Made by a program: the position numbers and the translations under genes
The notes under the pieces: generated by a model
Database searches by the model: none
Seen by the model: only the letters and a program-made list of their open reading frames with translations
Told to the model about the DNA's origin: nothing
In this document: piece by piece, positions 23,598-33,020 of the stretch
Layout of the letters: the number at the start of each line of letters is the position of its first letter
Numbering within the stretch: the first letter of the stretch is position 1
NCBI GenBank assembly: GCA_011634665.1
Contig: WAEK01000007.1
Location: 952,001-1,016,000, forward strand
DNA: 64,000 nt
Reading direction: 5' to 3'
Origin: Mortierella sp. BCC40632
Lineage: Eukaryota; Mortierellomycota; Mortierellomycetes; Mortierellales; Mortierellaceae

Positions 23598-24663
23598 CTT
23601 CTTTCTCTCTCTCTCTCCCTTTCCTCCTCTCACTCTACTCGCCACCTCTTTCTTTGCTAAGCTCCGTCTTGCTCTCATTCACACCCTCACTATCTCTTTC
23701 CACGTTTTCTCTCCGATCGTCTCTACTCGACTCTAGTCTATAACAAAGGTCTTAGCTATTCGCCCTATCAGAAGCCTGGACTCCAAATAGACTGAGCAAA
23801 CCATGATAGAAACAGCGTTTTTTTTTTTAAATGGCCGACCCCCAGACGCCTCTTCCCCCCTCCTCCTCCCACAGCTAGGGGCATCAAGAAGCGAGTTTAA
23901 AAAAAAGAGAGAGAGCACTGGGTAAAGGACGGGAGAAAGCAAACAATGTAAAAAAAAACTCGGAAACATCTCACTTTCCCGTTGTCAACGTAAAACTTCT
24001 GGCTATGGTAGACTAAACGCTATCCTACGTTTGTCGACCAAAACAAAAACAAGGGAAATAAAAAAAAAAATCTGCAAGCTTGCATCTAGTCTTCCTCTAC
24101 CGTTAATTTTTCACAGAACAAGAAGATGCCCGATTCTTCTCTCGTTGGTCATTTGCTCTCAGTCGTGTGATAGAATGATCTCACCTACTTGCCCAAAAAA
24201 AAAAAAAAAAAAAAAAAAATGTCCACAAGAGGTCCATTCAACTTTGCTAGGATAAGCAGCAGAAAAGTGTTCACTGAGAGGAGGGCTATTGCGGAGCAAA
24301 AAATGAAGTCTTTCAAGACAATCTGATCAACACAGCAGGTTTCGTGTACTTTTTTTTTTTTTTTTTTCCAGGAAGATGGCATGAATTCTGATGCTGGCTC
24401 CCGTGTAGTTTTCCTTTCACGTTTAGACCCAGGGAAAGAGAGTATGACGTCTATTCCCTGAGAAGGAGCTGCCAAACAGAGTGTGCTCCAGAGTAACTAG
24501 AGGCAAAGATAGAGCTGCCGAGCAACTCAGAGGTCATTGTCTTGAAGGTGAGTGAGAGTCTATTTGAGCAAAGCGTGACTAAGATTTATCTCGAACAAAT
24601 CCATTGGATTTTAGGATCTGGTGGCAGCCGAAGATGTCTACTGTCTGTAATTTTTTTTTGGAA
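21504..24663. other. 3.2 kb without a recognised gene
   Basis: Starts with the pyrimidine-rich promoter/leader of the C9-methyltransferase gene (TCCTCCTCC runs near 21725-21800). It continues with T/A tracts (22122-22133, 22171-22187), a purine-rich stretch at 22380-22450, a CT tract at 23551-23588 and an A run at 24197-24219. Open frames are short and low-complexity. I see no gene, RNA or repeat I can name. Confidence 0.5.
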
Positions 24664-24670
24664 AAAGATA

Positions 24671-24836
24671 ATCTTACAGGGGGGTGAGCGGCTTAATCTC
24701 ACGGAGGGGTGATAATAGCTCTCAAATCCACTTTTTTCTAATTCTTACAGGGGGGTAAAGGCCTTATTCTTACCCCTCCGTAAGGACCCTGCTCTCTCAC
24801 CCTCCGTGAGTAGCTTATTCTTACGGAGGAGGGGGA
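24671..24836 (+). repeat. Left inverted arm of foldback element
   Basis: Contains about six CTTAC/CTCAC-GGAGGGG modules, some inverted, and the phrase CTCAAATCCACTTTTTTCT, which recurs inverted in the right arm. Confidence 0.8.
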
Positions 24837-25086
24837 TCCCTCCACGTTGGGATTCTGTTTCTATGCTTTCAGCTACCTCTTCCCCCCTTCCTGGTGCCCA
24901 GGACTCTCACAAGGCAACACCAGATGCGTTTTGTTCGCGGATACACGGTAGAGGCCTTCTGGATCTGTAAAAGTCAATAAACCAATCTTCTCTCTCTCTC
25001 TTTTTTTTTTTTTTTTTTTTTTTTTACAGGCCCCGTTAGGGTTTTTTATTCGTCGGCGCGCGCCCGTCCCACGATCCGCAGATGTG

Positions 25087-25202
25087 GCCATCTAGTTCTC
25101 AAGGCTATCTCTTTCTCTCTCTCTTTCTCTCTCTTTCTCTCTCTTTCCCTCTCTTTCTCTCTCTCTTTCTCTCTCTCTTTCCCTCTCTCGCTCTCTCTCT
25201 CT
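25087..25202. repeat. CT-rich microsatellite
   Basis: Interrupted (CT)n/(CTTT)n tract of about 110 bp inside the foldback element, followed by a short GT run (25202-25225). Confidence 0.9.
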
Positions 25203-25696
25203 GTGCGTGTGTGTAAGTGTGTGTGTCAAGGACAAATACAGGACTCTCCTTTAGAGACAGGAAGGTAAGGGCAAGGAAAGATATTTATTGCAGACTGACG
25301 GAAATAGGATGCGCCTATTGCGCCCTTTTATATATACTAGATTTTTGTTCTTGCTCGAAAATAATAAACTTCATCCTTTCCGAGTGCTCGCGCACTTTGG
25401 AAAGTATAACCCAATCTTTTTCCTCCATCTGCCGATGGAGGATACTTGCCCGCGATCCTATTGAAGAAGGAGAGTTAGTAGGACATGACAGGTGTGTACA
25501 GTGAGCTGGAACAGGTCATGGTCCAAATATTTATACTGGAAATATTTCAACATCCTGATGGCTACGTAGGCTAGCTCTGTAGTCCCTAGATTAAAAGGGT
25601 GGATTGTGAATAGATTGTAGATGGACTCCAGAAACGACATAATACTACAGTGTGAACTACGGCGAGTGTTTAGTCTGATCTAACCACATTGACCAA

Positions 25697-25857
25697 AGGG
25701 GTGAAAGATTTATTCTTACGGAGGGTAAGTGAGAGAGATCCTTACGGAGGGGTAAGAATAAGGCTTTTACCCCCTGTAAGAATAAGAAAAAAGTGGATTT
25801 GAGAGCTATTCTCACCCCTCCGTGAGATTAAGCCGCTCACCCCTCCGTAAGAATATC
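25697..25857 (-). repeat. Right inverted arm of foldback element
   Basis: Reverse complement of the left arm, with the same modules in the same order when read on the minus strand and a few substitutions and small indels. Confidence 0.8.
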
Positions 25858-25860
25858 TTC

Positions 25861-26489
25861 ATCCTTTTTTTTTTTTTTTCCTTCTTCAAAACTTTTGCTC
25901 TACGCCACTCTTCCGTAGATATCCCTGGAAGATGAATGTTCAAAGTAAATAATAGACCCTTGAACCCTTGAGAAAAACTCGGAGGGAGGGGAGGGGGCAC
26001 ATTTTGACTATCATTTGACCATTTTTGGAATTGGCCAAAAAAAAAAAAAAAAAAAAAAAAAAAATAGACATGAGGCTTCTCCTGACTTTGCCTTGCTACA
26101 CACCACCAGGTATAGGACAGATCGAAAGTGTCGATCTGCTTGATTAGGAGACACCCTTTCTACTCCTGAACCCTTCAGATAGATGGACTACTTCAGATCC
26201 CTTATCCTAGCTGTAGAATTGCTCCCTTCTGAAAACTCACCCCCGCTTCCTATCTTGCATTCTCCTGATGCGCATTCCTTCAAAAGTAAAGAGGCAGCCG
26301 TGGTCATGCCTGTAGATCAATGGCAGTCAATGAGTTACCACTTCTGTGAAAACACAGACTCTGGTAACAAAACGACTCATTGCAGATTCGCCAAAAAAAA
26401 AAAACAAAAGACTATCCGCAGGTACCCAGATTCTCTATCCTGGCGCCCACAAGGAAAAAAAAAATGGCCTCCCTAAGAGGCAAAGATAG
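25861..26489. other. Intergenic between foldback element and tRNA-Leu
   Basis: T and A tracts (25866-25879; 26037-26064) and unannotated sequence. The last ~45 bases are the tRNA trailer shared with the other tRNA-Leu copy. No gene. Confidence 0.5.
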
Positions 26490-26572
26490 TGGTGGAAGTG
26501 GGATTTGAACCCACGCCTCTTTCGAGACCGCAACTTGAGTGCGGCGCCTTAGACCAACTCGGCCATCCCACC
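26490..26572 (-). tRNA. tRNA-Leu (anticodon CAA), second identical copy
   Basis: Same 83-nt sequence as 12674-12756, with the same type II fold and CAA anticodon. The similarity continues ~45 bases into the 3' trailer but not into the 5' flank. The trailer has only TTT next to the tRNA, then a shorter GCCTC/GAGGC hairpin and a T10 run that is the likely Pol III terminator. LINE sequence begins roughly 110-150 bp upstream of the tRNA 5' end. Confidence 0.97.
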
Positions 26573-26718
26573 TTTTTGGTGGTGAGGTGGATTCTCAAAA
26601 CTTTATGAATCTATTAATGTCATTCTAAGGATAACTTAAATTATAATAGAGTTTAATTAAGCTATTTAATGTTATTTTGAGGAATGATTGGCTGGAGGGA
26701 TCCGAGAAGATATGCCTT

Positions 26719-26736
26719 GTTGGTGCAAGCCGCTGT
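26719..26736 (+). repeat. Target-site duplication, left copy
   Basis: gttggtgcaagccgctgt, repeated exactly at 28720-28737 after the poly-A tail of the LINE. Confidence 0.93.
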
Positions 26737-28680
26737 AGCGAAAAGAAGATCGCAGGGAACTGAGGCGAAGGCGTGGAGTCGCTCCCTATGTTGAGGATCA
26801 GACCGAGGATATAGAGAAAGACCTGAGGGAAGAGTTTCAGGGATGGGTGAATGAGAGGCCCGCCATCGAGGGATGGCAGTCTATAGGCCCCCTCTTTTCG
26901 TCCAAGCATCTGTCAGAGACAAAATGCTACAGCTCAGGAACACTCAGCGCACACCAGAGGCACGTACCCTGCACACAGATGGATCCCTCATCGGGGCAGG
27001 AACAGAGGCGATATCCATGGCATGCGGAATCGTGGACACCTCTTCAGGGCAGATCGTATCATTTGGAGGACGCGTGGGTGGCCACGCTTCGTCAACCAAA
27101 GCGGAACTCATGGGTCTAATTGCTGCAGTAGTAGCAGCACCACCAGATCAGGACCTCAGAGTGGAGTTAGACAACGAGGGCGTCGTTGATCAATTCAGAC
27201 AGATGGTGGTAAACAGATCAACCACCCTGCCCAGGAAACGACAACGCACCAATCTAGCCGCGCTATGGGCAGTGTTGGCAAAAGTGGTAAAGGAGCGGGA
27301 GGGAAGCGTTCAAGTGGTTTGGGTCCGTGGCCACAGTGATAACCAAGGGAACATCGCTGCTGATAAGGTTGCAAAGGCAAATGCTGGCGTGCGTACCGAT
27401 CCTTGGAAGGTAGATCTGAGTGCACAGGATGAGCTAAACTTGGTAGCTAGGTGCGAGGGAACCAGTATCGAAATCGACATCCGTCAATTTCTGAAACGAC
27501 AGACAACGATAAGGAGACACCAAGCCTGGCTAGCACAGAAGAGGACGAAGCGTGCCATCCAGAGTGTGGACGAGGTGGATTGGAGTTCAACTCTGGCCCA
27601 TATTCACGACAGACGCCAAGTACACACCTTTTACAGCAGCATGAAGGACACAGCACAACGAACACATAGGATCAAAAAGATGTTTGGAATGTTGCCGACA
27701 GGGAAAGTGATGCATGCTCGACACCCTGATGTGTACCCTAACGGAGGCTGTAGGATGTGTGCAGCTGAGACCGAAGACAACGACCACGTATGGGAATGTC
27801 TGGCAACAAAGGAGCAACAGCGCGACATCTGGGACGAGGCCATACGTTTGATAGACGAGTGGGGTCCCAGTGAGGTCGACAAGGCAAACAGAGAAGCGAA
27901 GGATAGGTTCAAGGCACAAGTGGCGAACCAGATCCGAGGGATCAGGGCACCCAGAAGATTGTTTTGGCGAGGGGCGCCTACCAGAGCAATAATCAAGAGT
28001 CTCAACTTCATTCGCGGGACTCCTGATCATACACCGAATCAACTTGAGGACGGATCGACGCTTCCAACAACCTTCTGGACCTTTGGCTCCCTCTGCCGTG
28101 GCCTAACACCAGCAAATCTGCCTACGATTTGGGCCCCTATGTTCTCAGTCCCCAAAAAGTAGCGACAGTCATTGTACACCATTTCGTCCGTTTCATCGAA
28201 GGAAAGGCATCCGAGGTCCTATGGAAGGACAGATGTGAGGCTACCGTGGCATGGGAAGCACGACATGGGATCACTCCCTCGAAAAAAAAGGCGCCTTTCA
28301 AGGAGAAAGAGGACGATGGAGTGATGGTGACGGTTTCGCATGCCCTGTTGGTGTATGCCGTTGTGGTGCACCCTTGGCTGATCACCTCGAGCAACGCTGC
28401 CCTGGTGCTCAGAACGATATGGCATCTGCTGATGCCACCCTGCTAGATAGTCTAGCAGGCAAGCGACATTTGGAGGTGATGGAGAGGATGGGGAGGATTC
28501 CTTTCCGGTGACAGTCTGTTTTTTCAACCTTTTAATCGTCTTGAAAAAGGCGGCAATCGTTGCGCGGGGCTTCGGCAACGTGAGCTGTTATGGTATTATG
28601 GAGGACTGCCACCGCAGAGCGGTGACTGTGGCTAGTTTAGTTTAGTCTTAGCCTACATAGCTATTTCCAGCAGAAACAGA

Positions 28681-28719
<39 letters not shown>
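26737..28719 (+). mobile_element. 5'-truncated non-LTR retrotransposon (LINE) with poly-A tail
   Basis: A 1983-bp insertion bounded by perfect 18-bp target duplications (26719-26736 and 28720-28737) and ending in a ~35-base poly-A tail. It holds only the 3' part of a LINE: RNase H domain, zinc-knuckle region, 3' UTR and tail. The reverse transcriptase and endonuclease are missing, as usual for incomplete target-primed reverse transcription. The 3' UTR (28447-28684) is repeated in diverged form at 28808-29120. The perfect duplication and intact tail suggest a recent event. Confidence 0.92.
26873..28446 (+). pseudogene. LINE ORF2 C-terminal fragment: RNase H plus zinc-knuckle region
   Basis: The open frame 26873-28162 encodes an RNase H domain with the acidic set in HTDGSL, STKAELMGL, VELDNEGVV and GNIAADKVAK. 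A C-x2-C-x7-H-x3-C knuckle (CRMCAAETEDNDHVWEC) typical of LINE C-termini follows. At about 28150-28160 the frame ends at TAG just after an A5 run, while the +1 frame continues with family-like sequence (VATVIVHHFVRFIEGKAS, then LWKDRCEATVAWE) to 28446. So one base has probably been gained or lost there. Upstream, conserved-looking sequence ending near 26890 is in another frame, which suggests a second frameshift. The copy is not functional as it stands. Confidence 0.85.
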
Positions 28720-28722
<3 letters not shown>

Positions 28723-28737
28723 GGTGCAAGCCGCTGT
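28720..28737 (+). repeat. Target-site duplication, right copy
   Basis: Exact 18-bp match to 26719-26736. It resumes the interrupted older LINE sequence. Confidence 0.93.
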
Positions 28738-28744
28738 GGAACAT

Positions 28745-28816
28745 CCTTGACTAATCACTTTGTTATAATAATAATAATAAAAAATAAAATAAAAAAAAAC
28801 CCTTGACTAATCACTT
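28745..28816 (+). mobile_element. 40-bp A-rich LINE-tail insertion with 16-bp duplication
   Basis: ccttgactaatcactt occurs at 28745-28760 and again at 28801-28816. Between them is TGTTATAATAATAATAATAA and more A-rich sequence (28761-28800). The corresponding stretch of the younger LINE has no such insert. The insert begins like the LINE 3' terminus (TTGTTA) followed by an A-rich tail. Confidence 0.75.
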
Positions 28817-29058
28817 CGAGCAACGCTGTCCTGGTGCTCAGAACGATGTGGCATCCACTGATGTCACCCTACTGGATAGTCTAGCAGGCAAGTGACATTC
28901 TTTCCGGGGACAGTCTGCTTTTTCAGTCCTTTAATCGTCTTGAAGAGACGGTAATCGTTGCGCGCAGCTTCTGCGAAGTGAGCTGTTATGGTATTATGGA
29001 GGATTGCCACCACGGAGCGGTGACCAGGGCTAGATTAGGTTTTCCTAGTTTAGTTTTG

Positions 29059-29105
29059 CCTACACGGCTATTCCTTGTTAAAAAAAAAACCTACATGACT
29101 ATTCC
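29059..29105 (+). mobile_element. 15-bp LINE-tail insertion with 16-bp duplication
   Basis: cctacacggctattcc (29059-29074) and cctacatgactattcc (29090-29105) match at 14 of 16 positions and flank ttgttaaaaaaaaaa (29075-29089). The younger LINE has a single uninterrupted copy of this site near 28651-28667. Confidence 0.7.
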
Positions 29106-29132
29106 AGCGAAACAGATTGTTAAATTAAAAAA

Positions 29133-30031
29133 AAGTATTACCGGTACAACCTATAATACGCTCTCGGGCACCACAGTCGATCCCCAGAACCTCCAATGGC
29201 CTAGGGAGTCCCAAATATGTGCTTTAAGTGTTCTTGGTTCCATGGTTTGGTGTTAATGAATAAGGCAACTCGAGCGCACATTGCTCCTGCCTAGATACCC
29301 GCGAGTATTTCAATGATAGCTCTTAGGATGACACCAAGCTTTCTTCAAGAGCTTTCGAGACCTTCCCGTGGGCCGAGGTGCCTTGTTCAGCTCACTTTTA
29401 TACCTTTTATCGCCACTGGCATAGTGATTCTCAAAACTCGACTCAACTTGAGCCTAAGAATACGAAATGACCGTTTTTTTCATTGCGCACAGACCATATC
29501 AATCATGCCGATCCGAACTCTGAGGATCACTATTCTGGCAAGAAATCTACGACTACCTGTTCTCATTGAGGTCGGTCTCAAGTTCAAATAAAGTCTCAAG
29601 TTCAAATATTCAGCGATGATAAGTGGGTGTCTTTTGCTTTTAACAGGTTCACTGAGATCAACATCGCCGAATAGTCAAGGGACAGGATAAATTTGTTGGT
29701 GTACATTGAACCATCGAGTGTGTTGACCTGGGTTGTCCATCGTTTGAAAGTCGGACACTGTTGAAAAACCAAAGGATGCCCATGTAGCGGTTGTAATGGT
29801 AGTATTCACAGCAGGAATGAAGTAGTAAACATCATACAACGACGGGGTTTTCCCTTTTTTTTTTTTAAAAAAAAAAAAATATAGCTCCTCAGCACCCAAC
29901 AGCAATGCCCCTAGTTTCTGGCAGAGGCGTAGTTGGCGCAAAGACTACATATGACATATTTAAAACTATTCACTTAAAAGCATTGGTATCGTTTGCCTAC
30001 TACCCTATATTGTGCTGTCCATGGCTCCATT
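29133..30031. other. Intergenic, no gene seen
   Basis: Sequence between the LINE nest and the PRXL2-like gene. It includes a T12/A12 palindromic run near 29856-29879. Short open frames here have no recognisable content. Confidence 0.5.
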
Positions 30032-30817
30032 TTACAGCTTTGACGACGATGAAGGTGGAGGGAGAGCGCAGCTGTCTCCATCGCATGGAGCACTCTTCTT
30101 TGCATCTTCTTCCTGCTGCTTGGCACGCTGCAATGAAGTATCGTCCAGAGCGACGCCCGAGATGTCACTACAGACCTGTAGAACCTCGCTGATCGGGGCT
30201 CGGTTACCCAGGACGGTCTCCGAAAAATGATATGCGACCTTGGGTCCCTGTTGGTTGCTTTGGACGATGTAGAGGCCTCCAAAGATGCGTCCTTCTCCCA
30301 CAAGGAGATTGCCACGAACTCCAGAGCGCCAATTCCGATAGACATTGTACCAAAGACTTGGTCGCACCACTTGGTCCAGCCACGCCCAGCGAAGATTGCC
30401 ATCTTTTTTTTTTTTTTTTAGAATGTGAATGGGTGAGTAAGAATGGGGAATCTTTTCTCATGCTCATTGTCTGCATTGGAAGAGATGCATGGGGGGAGCA
30501 TTTTACCCGAGTGCCTTGTAGAATCCTTTGGACCCATCAAAATAAGTCTCGCCACCATCCCAGTAATCTCTCCAAAACGTCTCTGCGCCCAATCTCTCAT
30601 GCAGGACCGTGACCAGACGAAAGCCCTATGAAGAAAGAAAAGTATCAGCACATAGCCTTTTTTTTTTTCTTTTTTTTTCTTTTCGTCAAAGTAGCGCTTA
30701 TCTCACCATTGCTTTCTCAATCAAGTCTCGGTGCTCGAGCAACTCTCGAGCTTCTTCACGGCAGAACGGGCAACCTGGGCGACGAATAACTTGAAATACC
30801 GAGAGACAAGACCGTTG

Positions 30818-30850
<33 letters not shown>

Positions 30851-31070
30851 AAAGAATGGTCAGCTCACTTCGGGGAGATGTCTGGTCGTCGAAGAGAAAT
30901 AGGTAAAGGAAACCAAGACTTCTAGGCTAACTCATACCAAGGATAATGACGGGCTTCTCTTTCCAGAGTTCAGAGGCCTTAAATGTGGTTTCTATCTTGT
31001 CTTTGCCCAAAAAATCGGTCAGCTCGACATCTTTGATGGCACTGTAGTGATCAAATTCAGCGCTGGTCAT
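30032..31070 (-). CDS. Peroxiredoxin-like 2 (PRXL2/AhpC-TSA type) protein ending in peroxisomal SKL
   Basis: Thioredoxin-fold redox protein of the PRXL2 (FAM213) group. Exons: 31070-30938, 30789-30707, 30625-30507 and ~30402-30032. Exon 1 has ELWKEKPVIILG, exon 2 has VIRRPGCPFCREEARELL with a CxxC pair, exon 3 has RLVTVLHERLGAETFWRDY and DGSKGFYKALG, and exon 4 has VRPSLWYNVYRNW and RGNLLVGEGRIFGGLYIV, matching the family in order. The C-terminus is low-complexity and ends SSSSKL, a canonical PTS1, so the product may be peroxisomal. The junction between exons 3 and 4 is one base out of phase with the best GT and AG (an acceptor directly after an A16 run). Either the junction differs or there is an indel. 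Start 31070 is the first Met before the conserved block. Confidence 0.8.
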
Positions 31071-32540
31071 TTCTTTGTCAGGCTTGGAATATAAACGGCA
31101 ATGAATGTGTGGACTGGGTGAGTATAGGATCTCGAGGGAGAGAGTGAGAGTGAGAGTGAGCGAGTGAGTGTGTGTGTGTGTGCGCGAGAGAGAGAAGGGG
31201 AGAGAAAGAAAGAGACAAAAGCGAGGAAAGAACGGGCAGAAGGAGTTTCTCTCTCTCTCCTCTTTCTCAAAAGTGCGAGACGGCGACAGCACCTTCATAC
31301 TAAAGTGGCATACACAGGGAGGATATTCGATCAAAGCGTCGTGCGACCTGGACCTAATTCCGTCTTCACGAGCCAGTTTGCTCGTGTCGTCGCCATTTGT
31401 CTGCCTGGCTCTATGATTGCTCTCGATATAAAGCGACCATCAACCCTTGGCCCAAGGGGAGGCGGGGTTGCGTGCGAATGGATGGCTTGCGATATTGGGT
31501 TCCTGCAATTGATCAGGAAAGACTGAGACTCTTTTCGGAACAAGTGGGCGATGGCTAGGCTGGGGGGAAAGAAAGGTCTTTTGTTCGTGGTTGGTAGACA
31601 CGAGGCGCGTACGGATGGGAGATGGCCAAGTGAGGAAAGAAGGATAGGCTACAACACACGTCTTCTATCGATTATTGTTATTCAGTCTTCGCTGTGTAGC
31701 AACCACGCTTGTCCCTCGTGGCAAGAACACACGACACACTCGCACTCACCCCCCCCCCACCCCTTTAGCTCAACCTGTTCCTCCGCGTGAAGTGCGACTG
31801 CGCACAGATCGTGCAGGGTCTTCGACTGATGAGTATGTATATCCCTTTTTTTTGTTATGTCTATCCTCTTCTCTGCAATGCAAACATGGTCTGTGGTCGA
31901 TTGCGTTTCGGCAGAAGAGCAACAAAAGGTTTTTTATCCAGCCCCCAATGTGCTATTGTAGAAAGGAAAGCCCGGATATCCGGGCGCGTCCAGTCGGTCT
32001 CCCTGTTTGTTTGCAAGAAAAGAAAAAAGCCCGCTGCTGGGGACTAATATTATTAATGAGGGAGAGGGGAATACGATTACCCTGGTTGCGAGTCGGGTTT
32101 AGGGTGAGAGCCACGCACGTCTTTCTTGTCTCGTGGCAGGCAGGATCGTCTCGACTAGGAAGGAGTTGTTTCTTGAGCTCCGTAGCCTGTCCTCCTTCCC
32201 CGACTCCTAGCCAGTCGATGTGCAGCCACAATGGCTCCACGACGATCTGATTTGCGAGGAGTGGAACGTCAGGAAATCGAATGCAGTAAGGGTGAATTGA
32301 AGAGAGAGGATGTGGCGGTGGTGTGTGTGTGTTGTATTATGAATGAGGAAAAAGAAAGAATAAGAACAGAAAGCCTTCGGAAAGCTGTGGGTCATTTCTC
32401 CTGAGTGACAGCCCAGTGTTGAAATAAATGGGGTAGCGGCTCTTGGTCGCTACAGGCACGTTCCTGGAGGACATGGTCCTGTGGCCGAGTATCCTGCCTG
32501 TAGCCCAAGTCATCATGGGGTCATTCGTTTTACGGGAGGG

Positions 32541-32628
<88 letters not shown>

Positions 32629-33020
32629 GGAGAGAGAGAGGGAGAGAGAGGTAGGGGATGGGGTGGTGAGTGGTTTAGAAATTTAGAAAAGGGAAAGCAG
32701 CAGCAGCAACAGCAGAGAGACGGATCGGATAAAAGCCAGTCCCTTCTCTCTCTGTCCATCTGATCTGTCTCTGTCTCTCTTTCTTCATTGTCTCTCTCAC
32801 TCTCTTTCTTTTTTCTCTCACTCTCATTGTCATTAGTCATTCCTTCCTCTTCTTCTTTTCTATTACTTCAGCAACAGCAACTCCTCCTCCTCCTCCTCCT
32901 CTTTTTCTTATTCCTCTCCTTCTTTCTTCTTTCATTCTTTCTCATTCTCACTTCAACACTCACTTCCCTCCCCCTGGAAAGACTCTTCTACCTCTCGACT
33001 AATTCCCCACCACCGCCACC
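31071..33020. other. Divergent intergenic region
   Basis: Shared upstream region of the PRXL2-like gene (-) and the SEC14-like gene (+). Contains GA-rich stretches (31138-31210), a C9 run (31750-31758), a long (AG)n tract and pyrimidine-rich leader sequence ending in CCACCACCGCCACC before the start at 33021. No gene. Confidence 0.5.
32543..32624. repeat. (AG)n microsatellite
   Basis: About 41 uninterrupted AG units upstream of the SEC14-like gene. Confidence 0.95.

Larger units (their letters stand above)
24664..25860. mobile_element. Foldback/MITE-like element with ~165-bp inverted arms
   Basis: The left arm (about 24664-24836) and the right arm (about 25697-25860) are reverse complements over ~165 bp with modest divergence. 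For example GTGAGCGGCTTAATCTCACG at 24684 matches the complement of the right arm near 25830. Each arm is itself built from short modules of the type TTCTTACGGAGGGG in both orientations. The ~860-bp interior has CT microsatellites, a T tract and no transposase frame, so the element is non-autonomous. A target duplication could not be fixed by eye because the ends lie in A/T-rich sequence. Family unknown. Confidence 0.75.
28738..29132 (+). mobile_element. Older LINE 3' end, host of the nested insertions
   Basis: With its 5' piece (about 26700-26736) this is a diverged copy of 28350-28690 of the younger LINE. Shared phrases include TCGAGCAACGCTG, AGTCTAGCAGGCAAG, TTTAATCGTCTTGA and GTGAGCTGTTATGGTATTAT. 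It lacks ~50 bp present in the younger copy between the GGCAAG and TTTCCGG phrases. It ends in GATTGTTAAATT plus an A run at 29127-29134. It is interrupted at 28761-28800 and 29075-29089 by two very short A-rich insertions with duplications. Confidence 0.85.
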
